Shown here: piece by piece, positions 1-13,077 of the stretch
How the letters are laid out: each line of letters starts with the position of its first letter
Numbering within the stretch: the first letter of the stretch is position 1
NCBI GenBank assembly: GCA_905250115.1
Contig: CAJNOI010000116.1
Span: 199,509-263,508, forward strand
Length of the DNA stretch: 64,000 nt
Origin: Adineta steineri
Taxonomy: Eukaryota > Rotifera > Eurotatoria > Adinetida > Adinetidae
Reading direction: 5' to 3'
Translations under genes and position numbers: made by a program
The notes under the pieces: generated by a model
Databases searched by the model: none
Told to the model about the DNA's origin: nothing
What the model saw: only the letters and a program-made list of their open reading frames with translations

Positions 1-2731
1 TTGATCATCTTGCCAATCTAAAATACAACGAATGGAGTGAACTTAAAGTGTTAACTTTGAATGGAAGAAAAGTTCTCAAATCGTATATCGATCGTGAAAA
101 ACAAACGGCTAGCGATGCCAAAACAGCCAAAAGCGCAAATACAAGTGGAATACGTAAGTAATTTTATCGTAAAAACATTGATTAATAATCTATTAATACA
201 TAGAATCGCATTCGGAATTACTCGCGTATCTTCATCAGATCAAATTATATTTTCATCATATACTTGCTGATCTATTTGCCGATGCTCAAGTTCCAACTCC
301 AGCTAAATTGGATGCTCGTTGTGTTCATTTATCATTCGATGAGATGCGTAAGGATGGTTTTGCTGATGATGGACTTTTCGATGAAATGAAAATGTTTTTT
401 CTTCCACTTACCATGATCGAAGAAGATTTAGCTGTCGATGATTCACAATGGCGTTTTATTTCGCAAAATAATATGAGAGAACAACAGAAACTATTGGAAA
501 GGAGAAAATATCTACTCACAGAGCTGAGCGAGAAGGAAAGTGAATATTATCGACATGATGATAACGTTCGAAGATTAAGAAAAGAGATGCATACAAACAA
601 ACAAGTATCAGCAGATGAGAATGGAGAAGGATATGGAAACTTTTCAGTGTCAGAATTATTGGATATTAATCGACAAGCAATGGAACAATTGGATTCAGAT
701 CGAAATAAACTACGAACTCAACTTCAAGCCATTGAAGATCTACTCAGTAATATCGAACAAATCTCAATGAAACGTAATGATAAAAGTGATAAAAAGAAAG
801 AACGAGATCTTATCAAGCCAAATCGAGGTTTTATCATGTATGGACCACCAGGTGAGTTTCCTTTTAATTGATTGTAACTATTAAACTAAGAAATGAATGA
901 GTTTTCAGGCACTGGTAAATCAGATATCATGAGTAAACTATCGACACGTATGGGTGTGAATATGGTTGCACCTCCAATTGCTGCTGGTGAACTTAATCGA
1001 CCACTTGTAGGCGAATCGGAACGTGTAATCTTGGATATTTGTATGCGTTGTCATCGAACACCTTATCTGATGTGCTGTGTATCTATCGATGAAATTGATT
1101 CGTTAGCACCGAAACGTACAGATGATTCAAGTGATGGAAATGTAGCTAAACTTAGTGTTCTATTATCAGTCATTGACGGTATCAAAGATGTACCCAATTT
1201 GATGATCTTTTGTGCTACAAATCGTTTACATACGATGGATGAAGCATTTTTACGACGTATGTCCGGAAAATTCTTTGTTGGACGACCTTCATCTCGCGCT
1301 CGAAAGAGTATTCTAAGTGGAATGAAACCATGGCATTTATCACCACATTTACTCGAAAATTTAACTACGGCAACAACTAATTTCAGTGGAGCTGCACTCA
1401 GGTTAGTAACTAAAATATTTTTCAACTCTTACTGTATTTATTATTGTAGAGCTCTTCGTCGATTGATTACAGTACACTGCGTTGATGCTCAACGTATTAA
1501 TCCACGTTATCAACTTGACTATCGTACAATGCTTCAATTAACTGATACAACAGCAAGACAATATCGTATTTTAATTGGTGCAGAAACTTTACCGACTCTT
1601 TTATTGCGTACGTTAGTTGACGATGATCAATCATTCGAAGATGATCAACAACCAAAACCACGATTCAATGATTTACCGAATAAACCTAGATCGCTGTATA
1701 CTGGTAAAATAATTATTAATTTACATGCACGTCGTATTGATATCGAATCAATACTTATGCAAGTGGGTACGGATGAACGTGAAAAAGTTGTTTATCAAGA
1801 ATTTTTACGTGATTCAGAAACTAATTTACAAGAGTTACTTGAACGTTTGACTGTCTATGGAAAATCACGTAATGTGCAACTTCTTCAATTGATCGATCTT
1901 AATCTACTCTCAGCTGAAAGTGCTTATGATGAAAAAGATAAATTCGAAACTTTGAAAGAACGTCTTGACGAATGTGCAGGTTATCGTCGTTCAATGATCG
2001 TCTATGATTTAGATTCATTGATTGGAGTGAATAAAAGTGAAGGAAATTCTTCAATGGGTCGATCAACTAATTTTTCATTAATCAATCAAAATGTGTATAC
2101 TTACGTAAAAGATAAATTTCAAACTGCATATATCGAACCATCACCGATGTTTTCCAATACAACTGAAAACAACAATAATGATATTGTTAGTACTGAGAAA
2201 TGGTCCGTCATGGTTATACGTGATCAATTTCTTCTTCGTCAATTTTGTGATGATGTTCAATTTACACGTACATCAAGTGAAATTGAAGAAGAAGAAGCTC
2301 AAATGCGTAGTGCTGACGAACGAATTAAATGTGTTCAATGTAACGATTATTATATTGAACCAGATAATAAGATGGGTGTTTGTATGCATCACGATGGATT
2401 TGTCTATGATAATCATTCATTGACACTTGACCATTGGGGTCAAAGAGATGCAGTAGAACGATTATTGAAAGAAGAAGCAGCTGCTATACAAATGTCATTA
2501 AAAACTCCATTGTCACCAGAAGAAAAAGAACGAATGGAACGTGAAAAATTACGTTTTAAATATATTTGTTGTAATCAAACTGTACAAACTGCAAGTTCAA
2601 TGGGTGGTTGCAAGAAAGGAAAACACAGTCCACCCAACATGACATTACTCGAATGGGAATACGCCTGTGATAATCATAAGGACTATCAAGATAAACGATT
2701 GAACTTGCTTCGAAGTAGAATTCAAGAGTAG
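1..2731 (+). CDS. AAA+ ATPase with C-terminal Cys/His-rich region (5' partial)
   Basis: Exons by phase and GT/AG: before 1-153, 204-851, 909-1401, 1450-2731. The start lies left of the window. The 852-908 intron splits the Walker A box; joining it gives GPPGTGKSD. Walker B (SIDEID, about 1084-1101), a sensor-1-like CATNR (about 1210-1224) and an arginine-finger region (FLRRM) follow, so this is a classic AAA+ P-loop ATPase that should hydrolyse ATP to remodel a protein partner. A charged coiled-coil-like stretch precedes the ATPase. The last about 130 residues carry CxxC, CxxH and CC...GC pairs that may bind zinc. The 1402-1449 intron is 48 bp and has no stop, so an unspliced reading stays open, but removing it restores a smooth AALRALRR junction. 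I do not recognise the subfamily. The next gene begins 102 bp downstream on the same strand. Confidence 0.75.
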
Positions 2732-2833
2732 ATTTTTGTTTTTGCTTTGAAAGGATTAATTTAGGTATTCGTACGAAAAATAACTTTTATTTACTTTTCA
2801 TTATAGATTATACTAGATAAATTGATACTTATT
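2732..2833 (+). promoter_or_regulatory. Short intergenic spacer with splice-acceptor-like site
   Basis: This 102-bp spacer between two same-strand genes has no obvious promoter. It contains a T-rich tract ending TTATAG at 2801-2806, which could be a spliced-leader trans-splice acceptor. Bdelloids are reported to use SL trans-splicing (recalled knowledge). The operon reading is inference. Confidence 0.3.
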
Positions 2834-5800
2834 ATGGCAACTAATCGCAAGATCAAAGAAGAAGAAGAACGATTACAAGCAGCAAATATACGACTGCTAC
2901 GTGAACTTGAATTGAGTCAAATGAGTGATGCTGATGAACAGATTGCTAGACAAGAATTTGCCATGTTCGACGAGATGAAAAGTGAACTTGAAATATTGAA
3001 TCGCGATAATGAAGAACGTATACATGAACTTGATGCAGAAATTCAAGATATGAATCAGGACATTGACACTGCTGAATCAGAACTCAATCAACTCAATGAA
3101 CAATTGGAACGATTTCGTATTGACAAAGAAATTCAGGACAAAGATTTTCACCAAATGACTGCTAGATTGAGCAAACAAACTGACGAACTAGAACGTACTG
3201 AAGAAGAATTATTAAAGTTTCGTCGACAAGAGCTTGAACTTGCTGTCGAATGCGACAAATGGCAAACGACACTCATTCAACAACAAGAACTAATTACAGA
3301 AGAGAAACAACGAGTCGCTGATCTTGGACAACAAATGGCAGTATTGGAAAATAATAAACGTTTGCTAGAAAAACGAAGCGCTGAACTTACTGAAGAATTA
3401 AAAGCTGCCGAAACTGAACAAGTCGCTCTTCAACAAGAATTAGCTAAGATTGATGCTGAACGAGTTCCATTGGAACAGCAAACGAAACGATTACAACAAG
3501 AATTAGCTGCACTTCAACGAGTTGTTCAACAACAGACCGAGAAAATTCGTCAAACTCAGGAAGAAATGGCTCAATGTGAACAAGAAATAAATGCATTAAA
3601 TACGCGTATTCAAGAATTGGAACAAGCCAAGCAGCAATCGGAAAATGAAATACGTGGATTAGAACAATTAATTGAACGTATTGAAGAGATGATAGTACAA
3701 GTAAGTCGAAAAATTGCATGAAATCGAGAATGTTTTAACAATATCGTTCAGGCGGAAACGCAGCAACGCGAAATAGAGAAATTAATTCAACAGAAAAATG
3801 AACAAAAACAGGCGGCTGAACAGGAGCAACATGCAGCTGAGAGTGAAGCTCAACAATTACAACAAGCTGTCGAATCACTTAACAGTGAATTACAAGAAGC
3901 GCAAAACAGATTAGCTACAGCAATTGGCGAACTCAATGAATGTGAAGAAAAAATACGTGAAGCCGAAAATGAAATTACTAAATTGAAGTAAGTTTTGATG
4001 GTTTGTCTTCCATAATAGATGTGGAGTTATTTTAGAGAATTAGTGGAACAAATCGAAGAGGAAGTGGAAACTGCAAAAACTGAACTCACCGATCTCACTG
4101 AGCAACATGAAGCTAAACAAACTGAAGTAACGGAAGCTGAAGCGGAGAAAGTGAAACTTGAAGCGACACTTACTAAAAAGCAAAAAGAACTCCAAGAAGC
4201 TACCGAAGAAGTTACTAAACTCGAACAAGCTGTAGCTGAAACTAAAAGTAAACTTGATGAAGCGACAACATTGCTAAATCAAAATACAGAAACATTGCGT
4301 AAAGAAGAACAAAATGAACTGGATAAGAAAAAGGAATTGGACGATCAACAAAAAATCGTTAATGATGCGAAGAAAGAAGAAGACAACTGTACTAATGCAG
4401 AGAATGCCGCAAAGAAAACTATGGATGCTGCGATTCTTACTGAACAAACAGAGCAGGCAGCAGTACAGGCAGCGAATGCAGCGTTGCTACAAGCTCAAAA
4501 TGCACTTAAACTAGCTCAATTTGACGAAAAGATAGCACGAGACAACAAAAATAACAGTGCCATCAATGAGAAAGTGGGTATAGTTAGAACTGCTACACAA
4601 GCAGTTCACACATGCGAACAGAATAAGCAAGCTGCAGACTTTAAGCTGTCACAAGCGTCTGCAAAACGCCAGGAAGCTACGGCTGACCATCAGTCTGTAA
4701 TCGACAAGACACGCCAGGCCAAGCAAAAACATGAACTAGAGAAGAAAACGCTTATGACTAAAGACAATGAATGGAATAGACAGATCGGAATAAAAAAAGC
4801 GGCTGAACGACAGGTCAATGCACAAAAAGAAGTTGTGACTACAGCTACCGATGATCATAAGGAAGTTAAGGGAAAACTTGATACAGCCAAAGAACAGAAA
4901 ACAACAAAAACAAATGAATTTAATGATGCCGAAGCTGAAGTTCAAAAGCAGACGGAAAAGATAACAAAGTTGACAAAAGAAGCAACTGAATTAGAAACAA
5001 AAGAAACGCAAGCTAAAGAAACACTTACCAACACAGAGAATAAATTGAAAGAAGCTCAAGAAAAACAAAACGTGGCCGAAGAAAATCTCAAAACAAACAC
5101 CGAACAACTGAGAGCTAGTCAACGAGCTGTTCAAGAAGCAGGAGCTGCTGCTGGTCAGAAACAACAAGCACTTGGAGCTAAACAGGCTGAACATGCAGCT
5201 AAACAAGGAGCAGCACAACAAGCCAAGAATAATGTTGCTGTGATCGGTCAAGATATTGCATTAGCTGATGCCAATAAAGAAGAATTAGAAAATGAGAAAA
5301 GAAAACGGGAAAATGCACTGCGTAGGGAACGCGAAAAAAGTCAAAAACTCAATGCAGAGCAAGATCAGCTGAAGGCAAAAGTTGAACAAACGCAACAGCA
5401 GAAACAACAACATGCAAGACAAGTACAAGATTTAAAAAATCAACTTGATACGCAAAACGGAGCTATGATGGAAAAGAGTAACGAAGTTGACAGCGCTAAG
5501 GCTGATTTGCAAGCGAAAGAACAACACAAAGCTCAACTGCAGTCGCAGCGCGATGAGCGTACTGCACGTTTTGAACAGGTTAAAATACAGATTCGAGAAA
5601 ATGAGCAAGGTCTGCAAGAGAACGGAAGAAATATGAAACAAATGGCACAGACCATACAAAAACTGGAAGTCGATAAACAGGTATGGGAAATTATTTTTAG
5701 AAAATCAGTCACTATTGTACTATTTAGACGAATGCACGCACAGCAGCTGAGACAGAGCAGCATCTTCGTCAAAGAAACGAACGACTTCAACAACTATCCA

Positions 5801-6108
5801 ATCAAGTTGGACAAAGACAACAAGTTTATGATGAACTGCAGAAGCGAAACAATAAAATCACAGTTGATGTCGAGCAACGTCAAGTAGCAAAAGAACGTTT
5901 AGAAAAAAATGCAGAAGAAGTGCACAATCAATGGACATCAAAACGAATATGGTTGACAACTGCGATGAAAAATGTCACTCAATTTCAACAAGATATAAAC
6001 AATATTAAACTAACTAGTCGTCAACAACAACAACAGGAACGACAAAATATGAATCTACATCATACAAACGATATTCGACGACAACAACAGCAAGTTCGTC
6101 GTAACTAA
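2834..6108 (+). CDS. Long coiled-coil protein (about 1,042 aa)
   Basis: Exons 2834-3700, 3752-3987, 4036-5680 and 5728-6108 keep frame through introns of 51, 48 and 47 bp. The start ATG (MATNRKIKEEEE) was chosen because it opens the coiled coil and follows a TTATAG acceptor-like site at 2801-2806. Almost the whole product is heptad-rich and dominated by E, K, Q, A and L, with no signal peptide or membrane segment. It ends in a Gln/Arg-rich tail. Such proteins act as rods or scaffolds, but the composition gives no specific family. The 5681-5727 intron carries no stop in the upstream frame; an unspliced reading runs on out of phase and ends at 5887, while the spliced form continues the coiled coil to 6108. 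It probably shares its transcription unit with the ATPase gene just upstream. Confidence 0.7.
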
Positions 6109-7653
6109 AGACATATGTTTATAAATTTATTGATGGTTTGAATTGTAAAACATTCTTAAGATTTATTTATGATAAATAAATGGTTAGTATAGATATTATA
6201 TGTTCCCTAGACTGAAAAGATAGAGTCTAGAAACGGGAATTATCTTTTTACATGTATCATTTTTGTCGGTAACATGGCACAAGTGACCATTTTATTTGCT
6301 ATTATTGTTTTATTTGAATAGCATAATATTTAATTCATTTGTATCAAAAAGTTAAATATTTAAAATATTTCTTAATTATATATAGATCAACATTTTATTG
6401 AAAAAATTAAAATAATGAGTCAACTCTAATCTTACTTCTAATATGAAGAAAGTTGAAAAAAATGTTCACCTATTTTTATACAGTATGTCGTTCATCATCA
6501 TCCACAAATATTTTTCATACATGTTTGAAAAAAACAATGATGTACCGAAACGTCCTGTACGACGACTCAATATAATAAAACCCAGGGTGTTAGACGCTTA
6601 AAAACATACGCATTGTAATTCTATATTAAAAATTTAGTTGTTGCATTATTGCCAAACATTTTAAATAAGTTTGATATATAATGATAAAGAGATCTATACA
6701 CTGTATTTTTTATAAAATTGACTTAAATAAAGCTAAAGCATTTTTAAACTTTATCATTCATTCGTCAACTATCAAAGTTTTAGAGAATGTTTGATTTTAT
6801 ATAAAGCAGAAATTCAATTTGATTTCCTGCTAAAAGCCAAAACTAATATTGATTAACTGTCATTCGTATCTAAATACAATTATATCTGCATGCGGACCGC
6901 GACAGTCGAAGGCCAAGTAAATCGAGTTTCGATGAACGCTACTTGTCAATTAAACGTTTCAATAAAAAGAAAGACATTTATTAACTAATTTTAAATTTAA
7001 ATGAGAATTTTGTATCTAATTGATTTTAATCAATAGTACAAAAAAGAATCTTCAGATTATTTTATATAAAAATAAGTATGCTGAATCGATGAAATCATTT
7101 TCATAGCCTTTCTATCTTCGTATTTTTCTGTATGATATATTAATTCCATATATAAATCAAAAACATCAATTTATTCGAGTGTGAGTTTTTTATGTGTTTT
7201 GTAGATCATTGTAACTACCCATATAAAAAAACGACAAAAAATATGATTAAAACCGATTAAACCGTAACAGATAATCGATGATAATCAGATTTATCACGTT
7301 TTTTTTTATATGGATGAGTGCCATTAACTTATGTGTTGATATGGTAGACCTCTATGTTGGTGTCATTCATAAATGAAACTCGCTTTTAATTCAAAAAAAT
7401 TAAGATATTGTAGGTATTAATATTTAGTTTATTATTATAATCATTTTGTTTGTGACTTATACTCTCATTCGAGATGTCGCCACTGTTACTTCATTTGACT
7501 TTGATTGGCAATTCTAGTCACGCTTCGTTTCATAAGATAATGTACTCGTAATGAAGTGCACAATTATTTTATTTCAATCAATCTCTCATAGATAGATGTA
7601 ACCTTGCATCGTTCACAAACAATTTTATACATAGCAGATATCTCTTATCCGGT
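6109..7653. other. Intergenic AT-rich DNA
   Basis: No convincing exon on either strand. It contains the small inverted repeat listed at 7217-7316, and the permease promoter should lie at its right end. A CCAAT-type element (ATTGGCAAT, about 7503) and AT-rich boxes are present, but I cannot assign function to them. Confidence 0.5.
7217..7316. repeat. Short imperfect inverted repeat
   Basis: The left arm (CCATATAAAAAAACG, about 7219-7233) is matched inverted by CGTTTTTTTTTATATGG (about 7297-7313). The interior holds several GATAATC/GATTATC-like words. It could be a tiny non-autonomous transposon or a chance AT-rich palindrome. Confidence 0.3.
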
Positions 7654-9220
7654 ATGGGTATTAAAGAATTTTTTCAACGTGATAATGCAAAACAAACTAA
7701 TATTGATGACAATACACTTATTGCATTGGGCTATAAACCAGAACTTACAAGAGAATTTCATTATCTGAGTGCTTTTGGACAAGCATGGGGATCACAAGGA
7801 CTAGCTCCATCGATCGCTGGCTCGTTAATCTTTGCTCTTGGTTCTGGAGGTTCTGTAGCTTCAGTATGGACATGGATTGTTGGTTGTTTCTTCTTAATTC
7901 CAGTTGCTTTATCTCTCGGAGAATTAGGAAGTAGTATGCCTACTTCTGGTGGTGTTTACTATTGGGTAGCAAAATTAACACCAATTACATATCGCCCATT
8001 ACTTTGTTGGTTTACTGCATATATGATAACATTAGGATATATAACATGTTACGCTAGTACAGTTTATGCTACAACAACAATGTTTCTAGCAACGATTAGT
8101 ATGGCTACCGGTGGAAATTATATTCCAAATAAATATCATGATTATGGTGTTTATGTTGCATTTTGTATAATAACATGTGCACTGATATGTTTCTCATCAA
8201 GAATTCTATCTATGTTAAATAATTTTTATGTTTTTTATCAAGGATCTTTATGTCTTGCATTAATTCTATGCGTAGTTATATCTACACCAAGTTCATACAG
8301 AAACTCTGCTTCGTTTGTTTTTATCAATTTTGAAAATACAGGTCATTGGACAAACAATGGTTGGGCATGGTGTCTTGGACTTTTAACACCAGTTTGGGTC
8401 GTCTCAGGTTTTGAATCGAGTTCTTCATTAGCTGAAGAAGCTTCGAATGCTAATAAAGTAGTACCATTTGCAATGATATCTTCATTATTAATTTCTTTCT
8501 TCGTTGGTACAGGAATTATTATCGCATTAATGTTTACTATGGGTACAGATATTTTTGCTTTACTTGGTAGTCAATTTGGACAACCGGTAGGACAAATGCT
8601 TTATAATAGTCTTGGTAGAAACGGTGCAACTACACTTTTCTTCTTCTTATTTCTTGGTTTCGTTTTTAATTGTGCAAATCTTGCATTTGCCGCTACTCGC
8701 AATATGTTCGCATTTTCTCGAGATGGTGGCTTTCCATTCAGTACATTTCTTCGAGTATTAAACGTACAGAAAACACCTATTCGTTGTATTTGGACATGTT
8801 GTTTCATTTCTATAATAATTGGATTATTAATGTTGGCAAATATTACTGCGATTACATCCGTATTCAATACTTCAATTATTGCCATGTACTTCGCTTATAT
8901 GACACCGATTATATCAAGAATTATTTGGAAGGATATAACTCCTGGTGTTTTCTATTTGGGAAGATTTAGTTTTATCAATTCTATTGCTGCAGTTCTATGG
9001 ATGATTTTTATTGTTATATTACTTTTCTTTCCATCATATCAAACACCCAATGCAGAACAAATGAACTATGCCATTGCTGTAGTTGGTTTCGTATTTATTT
9101 TTTGTTTATTATACTATTACCTTCAAAAAATATGGTGGCAAGACATTCTTCTATGGACCTGTTCGAACTATTGACTCAAATGAAACAGTTCCTATGGAAA
9201 CAATTATCACAAGACATTAA
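7654..9220 (+). CDS. APC-superfamily amino-acid/choline-type permease, 3' frameshift
   Basis: A single uninterrupted exon of about 506 codons starts at ATG 7654 and encodes about 12 hydrophobic helices. The N-terminal stretch (ALGYKPELTREFHYLSAFG), the GELGSSMPTSGG loop and the GFESSSSLAEE segment match the fungal-type amino acid/choline transporter family (AA_permease_2; UGA4/HNM1-like). The expected role is import of an amino acid, GABA or choline-like substrate at a membrane. In the stated frame it stops at 9174 with an atypical tail. Moving one base at the A6 run near 9126-9131 opens another frame that reads TFFYGPVRTID, the usual end of this family, and stops at 9218-9220. The lack of introns among intron-dense neighbours and the fungal-like sequence suggest horizontal acquisition. 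The frameshift may be real or a sequencing error. Confidence 0.8.
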
Positions 9221-9393
9221 TGTAATTGATAATTGTCTATCAATTGTATAGAACTACTTTCTCTTCGTTCGTCTTTTTTCATATGTATATATCTATGAAA
9301 TAAATAGAATTAGCTTTTATTTTATTTAAGATTCTAAAAAGAAAAAAATAGAAAAAAGATAAGTTGAATATGGATAAACTGAAAACTATTTTA

Positions 9394-12300
9394 TCAGCCT
9401 TTGCATATGTTCAAGAAAATAGACAAACTATTAGCTCTAGCACTTGTTACAGCCAGATCCGGTTTGTTATCCTTATTGAAATCAAATACTACCACAGAAG
9501 TTGGATTTTTCGGTGTCGTATACGTGATTTGAGTTTGAAAATCTGCATTTCCATACCCAAGTAACACACTGATACTATCACTATTACTATTAACCACTAC
9601 TAAATCTATGATTCCATCATTATTAACATCATTTGCTGATACGAAGCTTGGACCTTTTCCAACTGCATAATTTGTTGCATTGCTAAAAGTTGCATTGCCA
9701 TTATTGAGTAGTACACTGACATTATTCGAACCAGAGTTAACAACTACCAAATCAATATTTTTATCATTATTAAAATCGCCGGATATTAAAAAAGTTGGTG
9801 TTCTACCGACTGTATAGTCATTTGAATATATAAAATTTCCACTCCCATTATTAAATAATATACTAACTGTATTGTTTTTTTTATTTGTCACGATTAAATC
9901 TGGTTTTCCATCATTATTTAGATCACCTGCTGTAACACATGTCGGAGATCCGGTAAAATTATATGTGTATTGAATTTCAAAACTTCCATTTTTCTTACCA
10001 AATAATACATTGACAGTGGCATCTTGAATATTTGATACTGCCAGATCAAGTATCTTATCAGAATTGAAATCTGATGCAACGACGCATGAGGGTAATTGGC
10101 CAACTGTATAATTGACTGGAGTATTAAACGATCCATTTCCATAACCAAAGAGTACATCGAGTGTATTGTTACCTTGACTGATTACTATCAGATCTTGTTT
10201 AGTATCATTATTAAAATCGGATGATATGACTTGATATGGAAAGCCACCAACAGTATTGCTTAGTGGAATTAGAAAACTTGCATTGCCACTACCAAGTAAC
10301 ACAATGATATAATTATTTTCTTCAGCAATCAATGCAAGATCTTGATTATGATCATCATTGAAATCATATGATACTAGCCACAAGGCAGATTCAGTATTTA
10401 TAGCCTGAGCATCATAGGAAAAACTACCATCACCAGCACCTAGTACCACACTGGTACTATAGTCATCATTGCTTATTATTGCCAAATCTGTTTTGTTATC
10501 ATTGTTGAAATCAGTTGCAACAATGTATAGTGGTTGATAACCAAGATAATACGGGATACTTGATGGAAAGCTTCCATTCCCAGACCCAAGTAGTACATTA
10601 ACAGCGTATTCATAAGTGTCTATTATTGCTAAATCTACGTTATTGTCATTGTTGAAATCAGCTGCTATCAAAAAACTTAAGTAAATACCAATTGAATCAA
10701 GAGTCGATGTTGTAAAACTTCCATCGCCATTGTTTATGAGTATAGTGATAGTGCCGTCATTATTATTACCCGTCACTAAATCCGGGTTTTTGTCATTATT
10801 TAAATCAGTTAATACCATAGAAATTGGATAGTAACCAGTAAAATAAAAATCTGAATTATTAAATGATCCATTTCCTAAGCCATAAAACAAATCAACGTAG
10901 GGATCCAAACTATATGACATTGCTAAATCCATTATTTTATCACCATTGAAATCGCCAGAAACTATTGCGGATGGGGGATCATAAGTTGAAAAATAGGTAC
11001 TATTTGGAAATAATCCATTCCCATTGTTAAAAAGGACACTAACAGTAATATCACCTTGATTCGATACTGCTAAATCCAGCTGACCATCATTATTAAAATC
11101 AGCAGAAATTACAAGATTTGGACCTACACCAACATTATAATCGACTGAATCCAGAAACAATCCATTGCCCAAACCAAATAGAACACCGACTGTATCGTCA
11201 TTTGTATTAGTCACAACCAAATCTATTTTCTTATCATTATTTAAATCAACTGATATCATACTAGATGGTTTATTACCAGTAGCAGATTGCGTACTTCGAA
11301 AAATTTGCTCCTTATCACCTAATAGTAAAGCCACAGTATTATCTTTTGAGTTGACTATTGCTATATCGAGATATGTATCATTATCAAAATAGCCCACTAC
11401 CGATGAAGATGGATAACGTCCAGTATTGATAGGATCAGATGGTTGAAATGGATTCTCGCATACATATTCTAAAACAAAACAATATTATCTTTAAATAGAA
11501 AAAGAATATTAAAATCTTCATACTTGTTGTTTTTGATTTTGTTCCCATAATAACACCAATAATAACACCTGCAATAAATAGAATAAGCAGTAAACAAATT
11601 GGAATCATAAATCTTTTCTTTCGATAAAATGGACGTCTTATAAATAAAAAAAAAAGAAATAATTTCATCAAATAAAATAATTAGATAAGACTCACGGAAT
11701 TTTAGGATAAATATGTGCGCCTAAATATTAAAAAAAATATTAATATATATTATATAACAAATGATTGAAATACCTTCAAATGGTGGTTCAAGTGTCATCA
11801 TTTCTGGTTCTACTTGTTTCAAATGAATAATATATAGATTAGCTGCTGGACTAAGTTGTGATTGAACTATCATATGAGTACCTGACATAAGAACAATTTC
11901 ATCTTCAGTAACGAAATGTGAATGAGATTTTATTGTTCGACCATTGATAGCTTCAACAGAAAAAAGTGATCGATCACCTTCTTGTCCCAAATACATATTA
12001 TTTTCAAGTACAGTCATTTCAGTAGTACATGATGAAAATGCCCACCATGTCATAGCACTACCAGGTGGAAATTCTGCACTTAAATTCATAGTTACTCCAC
12101 GCCAAACAGTTAATGGTGGAACACATGGTAATTTAACAAGAGCAGTTAAGAACAATTTGAGATACCTGTGAAAAGGTAGAAGTGCTTGACGATCATTATT
12201 TTTCAGATTATAATTGAGTGTTGAATAGAGACTTCGATGAGGTTTATCCCATTCAATTGTATAAAGCCGAATTGCAGCACTTTCATCAATTGATAATCCA

Positions 12301-12920
12301 TCAGGTGGTTGTTCTGGAGTTTCCTTTAATGCTAAGTCAACATAGAATGATAAATTATGAAAGATATCAGCTAATGGAGCACATGCTTGTGCAAGTGGTA
12401 ATAAAGGTTCTTCAGAATATCCTAGAATAGGACTTATTTCTGTACCATCACTTTTAGTGATATCTTTATCAACTTTTTTTGTACTTCGTCTATCTGGTTG
12501 ATCAGATTTATTTCTGTTAACAGTAGAATCTTTTTCTGATCTTCCTGTTTGTCTTTCACCACGTGATACTTCTGGATTGAGATTTTCATCTGTTCCATCT
12601 AACGGATGTGTTACATTCTCTCTGGTATTGCCTCTTGGATTTCGTGCCTGCTGACGTTCGTTCTTTACAGTATCATCCAAGACAATATCTGTAGATGTTG
12701 TTTGTATACCAATATTTTTAGTCCGTACGTACTCTCGATAATTTTCCGGTTCATCATCAAGTCTATTTGCAGTTAATTTAGTTTGTATGCGAACATTTCT
12801 GCTGGATTTAGGTTGACGATAATTTATTTGTTCGTCATTAAATGGAATTAATGTTTCCGTCACATTATGTATGGGAACATTTCTGTTTGATATTGTTCGT
12901 TGCTGTGAATAACTGTTCAT
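9394..12920 (-). CDS. ART domain - transmembrane helix - 14 FG-GAP/VCBS repeats (about 1,119 aa)
   Basis: Minus-strand exons 12920-11774, 11696-11720, 11524-11636 and 9394-11468 join in phase (1, 2, 1) at GT/AG sites. Exon 1 has a polar, Arg/Asn-rich N-terminus (about residues 1-170), then an arginine-type mono-ADP-ribosyltransferase fold. Its R-S-E signature is visible: WRGV, the SSCT strand, and EDE before IVLMSGT. This fold moves ADP-ribose from NAD+ to a protein. Exon 3 encodes RKKRF followed by a roughly 22-residue hydrophobic helix. Exon 4 holds 14 repeats of about 48 residues with DxNxDxxxDL calcium loops, enough for two seven-bladed propellers, and many NGS sequons. The basic residues before the helix predict a type II protein: cytosolic ART, extracellular integrin-like propellers. 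A transcript spanning the three short introns is needed to exclude two separate genes. Confidence 0.65.
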
Positions 12921-12977
12921 ATTTCTTTACATTTGAAATGAATGCTTTATTTTTTATTATAGATTATCAATATTCAT

Positions 12978-13077
12978 NNNNNNNNNNNNNNNNNNNNNNN
13001 NNNNNNNNNNNNNNNNNNNNNNNNNNNNNNNNNNNNNNNNNNNNNNNNNNNNNNNNNNNNNNNNNNNNNNNNNNNNN
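12978..13077. other. Scaffold gap (100 N)
   Basis: Exactly 100 N, the usual placeholder for a gap of unknown size. It removes the 3' end of the ART gene on its right and possibly part of the promoter of the ART/FG-GAP gene on its left. Confidence 0.98.

Noticed and set aside
3444..5793. Several minus-strand open frames opposite the coiled-coil gene
   Set aside because: They are Phe/Leu/Cys-rich mirror images of Glu/Lys/Gln-rich coding sequence, a known artefact of coiled-coil genes; no splice or start support.
6890..6960. GC-richer patch resembling a tRNA
   Set aside because: I could not fold a cloverleaf or find A/B box internal promoters.
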